A stretch of 6,663 bases of DNA, from assembly GCA_008501785.1 (NCBI GenBank), contig QQUD01000963.1, forward strand, positions 1-6,663, given 5' to 3'. Position 1 is the stretch's first letter, and the number at the start of each line of letters is the position of its first letter. This document shows, in pieces, positions 5,168 to 6,663 of the stretch. Under the pieces are notes generated by a model, which worked only from the letters and a program-made list of their open reading frames with translations, did no database searches and was not told where the DNA came from. Origin of the DNA: Chloroflexota bacterium (lineage in GTDB: Bacteria; Chloroflexota; Anaerolineae; Promineifilales; Promineifilaceae). The translations under genes were made by a program, and so were the position numbers.

Positions 5168-6663
5168 ATGAAACTGTTGAAGCACATGATGAAACGATGG
5201 AGCCGAAAACGATTGCCGCAGGTAAACGGCCGTCTTTATCTCGACCATGCGCAACACACCATCCACATCTACCGGGATAAGTGGGGAATTCCACATATTT
5301 ACGCTACCAATCGCCACGATTTGTTTTTTGCTCAGGGATTTGTCCATGCACAAGATCGGTTGTGGCAAATGGAGCTGAACCGGCGTGCCGCCAACGGCAC
5401 ATTATCGGCTGTTTTTAGCCGCATCACACTAGACACAGACCGGCTATCACGAACGCTGGGATTTGCACGGCTGGCGCAGCACAATTGGCAGGTTTTGGGT
5501 GGTGAGGCGCGTAAAGATTTAATTGCCTATACGAAAGGCATCAATGCATTTTTGGACCAAACGACAAAACTGCCCATTGAGTTTTCACTGCTGCGGCATC
5601 GACCTGAGCCTTGGCTGCCGGTAGACAGTATTGCATACGGCCGTTTACAAATGTGGGCTTTGACGCATGGAGCCATTGGGGAATGGATTAATGCACAGGC
5701 AATTGATCAGGTGGGGCCGGAAATGGCCGCTGATTTAGGCATCATCTACCCATCAGAAAATCCGGTAACGCTGCCGAATGGGATTGAAGTGAATGGTTTG
5801 CGCGTGGTGCAGGATGGATTGAATACGGCCGTTTCTGCTTTTATGGGCAAAGGAAGCCTGGACGGGGCTGGGCGCGGCAGCAATGCATGGGTCATTGCCC
5901 CAGAACGCAGCAAAACCGGACACGCCATCTTATGCAACGACATGCATTTGCCAGTCGGCACACCATCCCTCTGGCATTTGCAACATTTGCACAGCGAAGA
6001 TGGAATACATGTGACTGGCTTCACGCAGCCAGGAATGCCTTACGTATTTGTCGGACACAATGCTCACATTGCCTGGGGGGCTACGCTTTCCTATACCGAT
6101 TGTGAAGACCTGTTTGTAGAAAAAATTAATCCAAACAACCCAACACAATACCGATTTCAAGATCAGTGGCGTGATGCTGATATCATTTCAGAGAAGATTT
6201 CGGTTCGCGGAAGTGCGGACCATGAGGAAACTATCACAGTCACACATCATGGCCCCATTGTCACCGATGTTTTGTTTGCTGATAGCGCATTGCCAACAGC
6301 ATCTCACCACAATTGGTTCACACAAGTTGCCCTGAATTCCACCACGCTGCGGCCTGATGTAGAAATTGATGGGTTTGGATTGCTCAATTTGGCAAATGAT
6401 TGGGAAGGGTTTGTAACGGCCGTTTCTCACATCCAATCCCCATCCCTCAACCTTTTATATGCCGACACAAAAGGAAATATTGGTCACTATGTTTCCGGGC
6501 AAGTGCCCATACGGGCGCAAGGAGATGGGCAGCTCCCCAATCCGGGCTGGACAGGATCGCATGAATGGGTCGGTATTATTCCGTTTGCAGAAATGCCACA
6601 TGCAATAAACCCGGCACAGGGGTTTATTGCCAGTGCCAATCACAAACTGACAAATGACGCCTT
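5168..6663 (+). CDS. Penicillin-acylase-type (peptidase S45) Ntn-hydrolase, 3' end outside window
   Basis: 498 codons are open to the window edge. ATG at 5168 follows AGGA (5155-5158) by 9 nt. S45 enzymes hydrolyse amide bonds of N-acyl compounds such as beta-lactam side chains, acyl-homoserine lactones or acyl peptides, after self-cleavage into alpha and beta chains. Alpha-chain marks: 'YRDKWGIPHIYA' (35-46) and 'AQGFVHAQDRLWQME' (55-69). Cleavage is expected at Gly237/Ser238 in 'GRGSNAW', making Ser238 the N-terminal nucleophile. Beta-chain marks: 'NDMHLPVGTPSLWH' (257-270), 'GHNAHIAWG' (296-304), 'YADTKGNIGHYVSGQVPIR' (431-449) and Asn491 in 'SANHK', about 254 residues after Ser238 and so a candidate for the oxyanion-hole Asn. 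Typical members are 700-850 aa, so roughly a third is missing. The N-terminus is basic (K/R-rich) without a hydrophobic signal core, so a cytoplasmic location is more likely than periplasmic export. Substrate cannot be read. Confidence 0.9.
   Translation, partial: MKLLKHMMKRWSRKRLPQVNGRLYLDHAQHTIHIYRDKWGIPHIYATNRHDLFFAQGFVHAQDRLWQMELNRRAANGTLSAVFSRITLDTDRLSRTLGFARLAQHNWQVLGGEARKDLIAYTKGINAFLDQTTKLPIEFSLLRHRPEPWLPVDSIAYGRLQMWALTHGAIGEWINAQAIDQVGPEMAADLGIIYPSENPVTLPNGIEVNGLRVVQDGLNTAVSAFMGKGSLDGAGRGSNAWVIAPERSKTGHAILCNDMHLPVGTPSLWHLQHLHSEDGIHVTGFTQPGMPYVFVGHNAHIAWGATLSYTDCEDLFVEKINPNNPTQYRFQDQWRDADIISEKISVRGSADHEETITVTHHGPIVTDVLFADSALPTASHHNWFTQVALNSTTLRPDVEIDGFGLLNLANDWEGFVTAVSHIQSPSLNLLYADTKGNIGHYVSGQVPIRAQGDGQLPNPGWTGSHEWVGIIPFAEMPHAINPAQGFIASANHKLTNDA
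5226..5233. repeat. ACGGCCGT palindrome, copy 10
   Basis: In the S45 gene near its start, read Asn-Gly-Arg. Left arm AAA present, right arm lost (CGTC). Confidence 0.85.
5637..5644. repeat. ACGGCCGT palindrome, copy 11
   Basis: In the S45 alpha-chain region, read Tyr-Gly-Arg. Right arm TTT present, left base T. Confidence 0.85.
5825..5832. repeat. ACGGCCGT palindrome, copy 12
   Basis: In the S45 gene 46 bases before the Ser238 codon, in the presumed linker before the cleavage site. Read Asn-Thr-Ala-Val. Confidence 0.85.
6415..6424. repeat. AACGGCCGTT palindrome, copy 13
   Basis: In the S45 beta-chain region, read Val-Thr-Ala-Val, just before the 'S-P-S-L-N-L-L-Y-A-D' motif. Confidence 0.9.

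Noticed and set aside
343..6424. Palindromes as a CRISPR array or as transposon ends.
   Set aside because: Spacing is irregular, units are only 8-12 bases, most are inside intact genes, and no transposase or cas gene is present.
343..6424. Palindromes as sites of a restriction system (the core CGGCCG is a known type II target).
   Set aside because: Restriction usually selects for loss of sites, not the strong enrichment seen; a solitary methyltransferase remains possible.

Overview
The window most likely comes from a member of the Chloroflexota, in or near the Anaerolineae/Caldilineae/Ardenticatenia group. This is inferred from gene style, not from a marker gene. The minus-strand lipoprotein combines a Thr/Pro-rich linker, a six-cysteine 'C-T-P-P-x-C ... 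C-P-x-G-C-G' knot and repeated '(I/V)QF-x-PG-x-TSAT' beta-domains, a combination I associate with surface proteins of that phylum. Base composition is balanced, coding density is high, and no mobile element, tRNA, rRNA or CRISPR array is visible.

Layout. 1-1110 (+): 3' part of a DUF418/YeiB-type polytopic membrane protein. 1162-2079 (+): membrane-anchored M23 (LytM-like) metallopeptidase whose first zinc-binding His is not in the usual place. 2180-2638 (+): small one-helix membrane protein of unknown function with its own sigma70-type promoter. 2780-3547 (+): a second membrane-anchored M23 peptidase with all canonical catalytic residues. 3582-5021 (-): lipoprotein, convergent with the preceding gene. 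5168-6663 (+, runs off the end): penicillin-acylase-type (S45) Ntn-hydrolase, divergent from the lipoprotein over a 146-nt region holding back-to-back promoter candidates.

Common theme: membrane and cell-surface proteins. Two peptidoglycan-type metallopeptidases, a lipoprotein with binding-type beta-domains and an amide hydrolase fit envelope maintenance or remodelling. The genes look like separate short units rather than one operon, because separate promoter candidates and strand switches divide them.

The most striking signal is not a gene. The octamer palindrome ACGGCCGT, often extended to AACGGCCGTT or AAACGGCCGTTT, occurs 13 times in 6.66 kb, against about 0.1 expected at even base composition. 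Copies lie in all five fuller genes and at one stop codon, in three reading frames and on genes of both strands. This resembles the cyanobacterial HIP1 highly iterated palindrome but has a different sequence.
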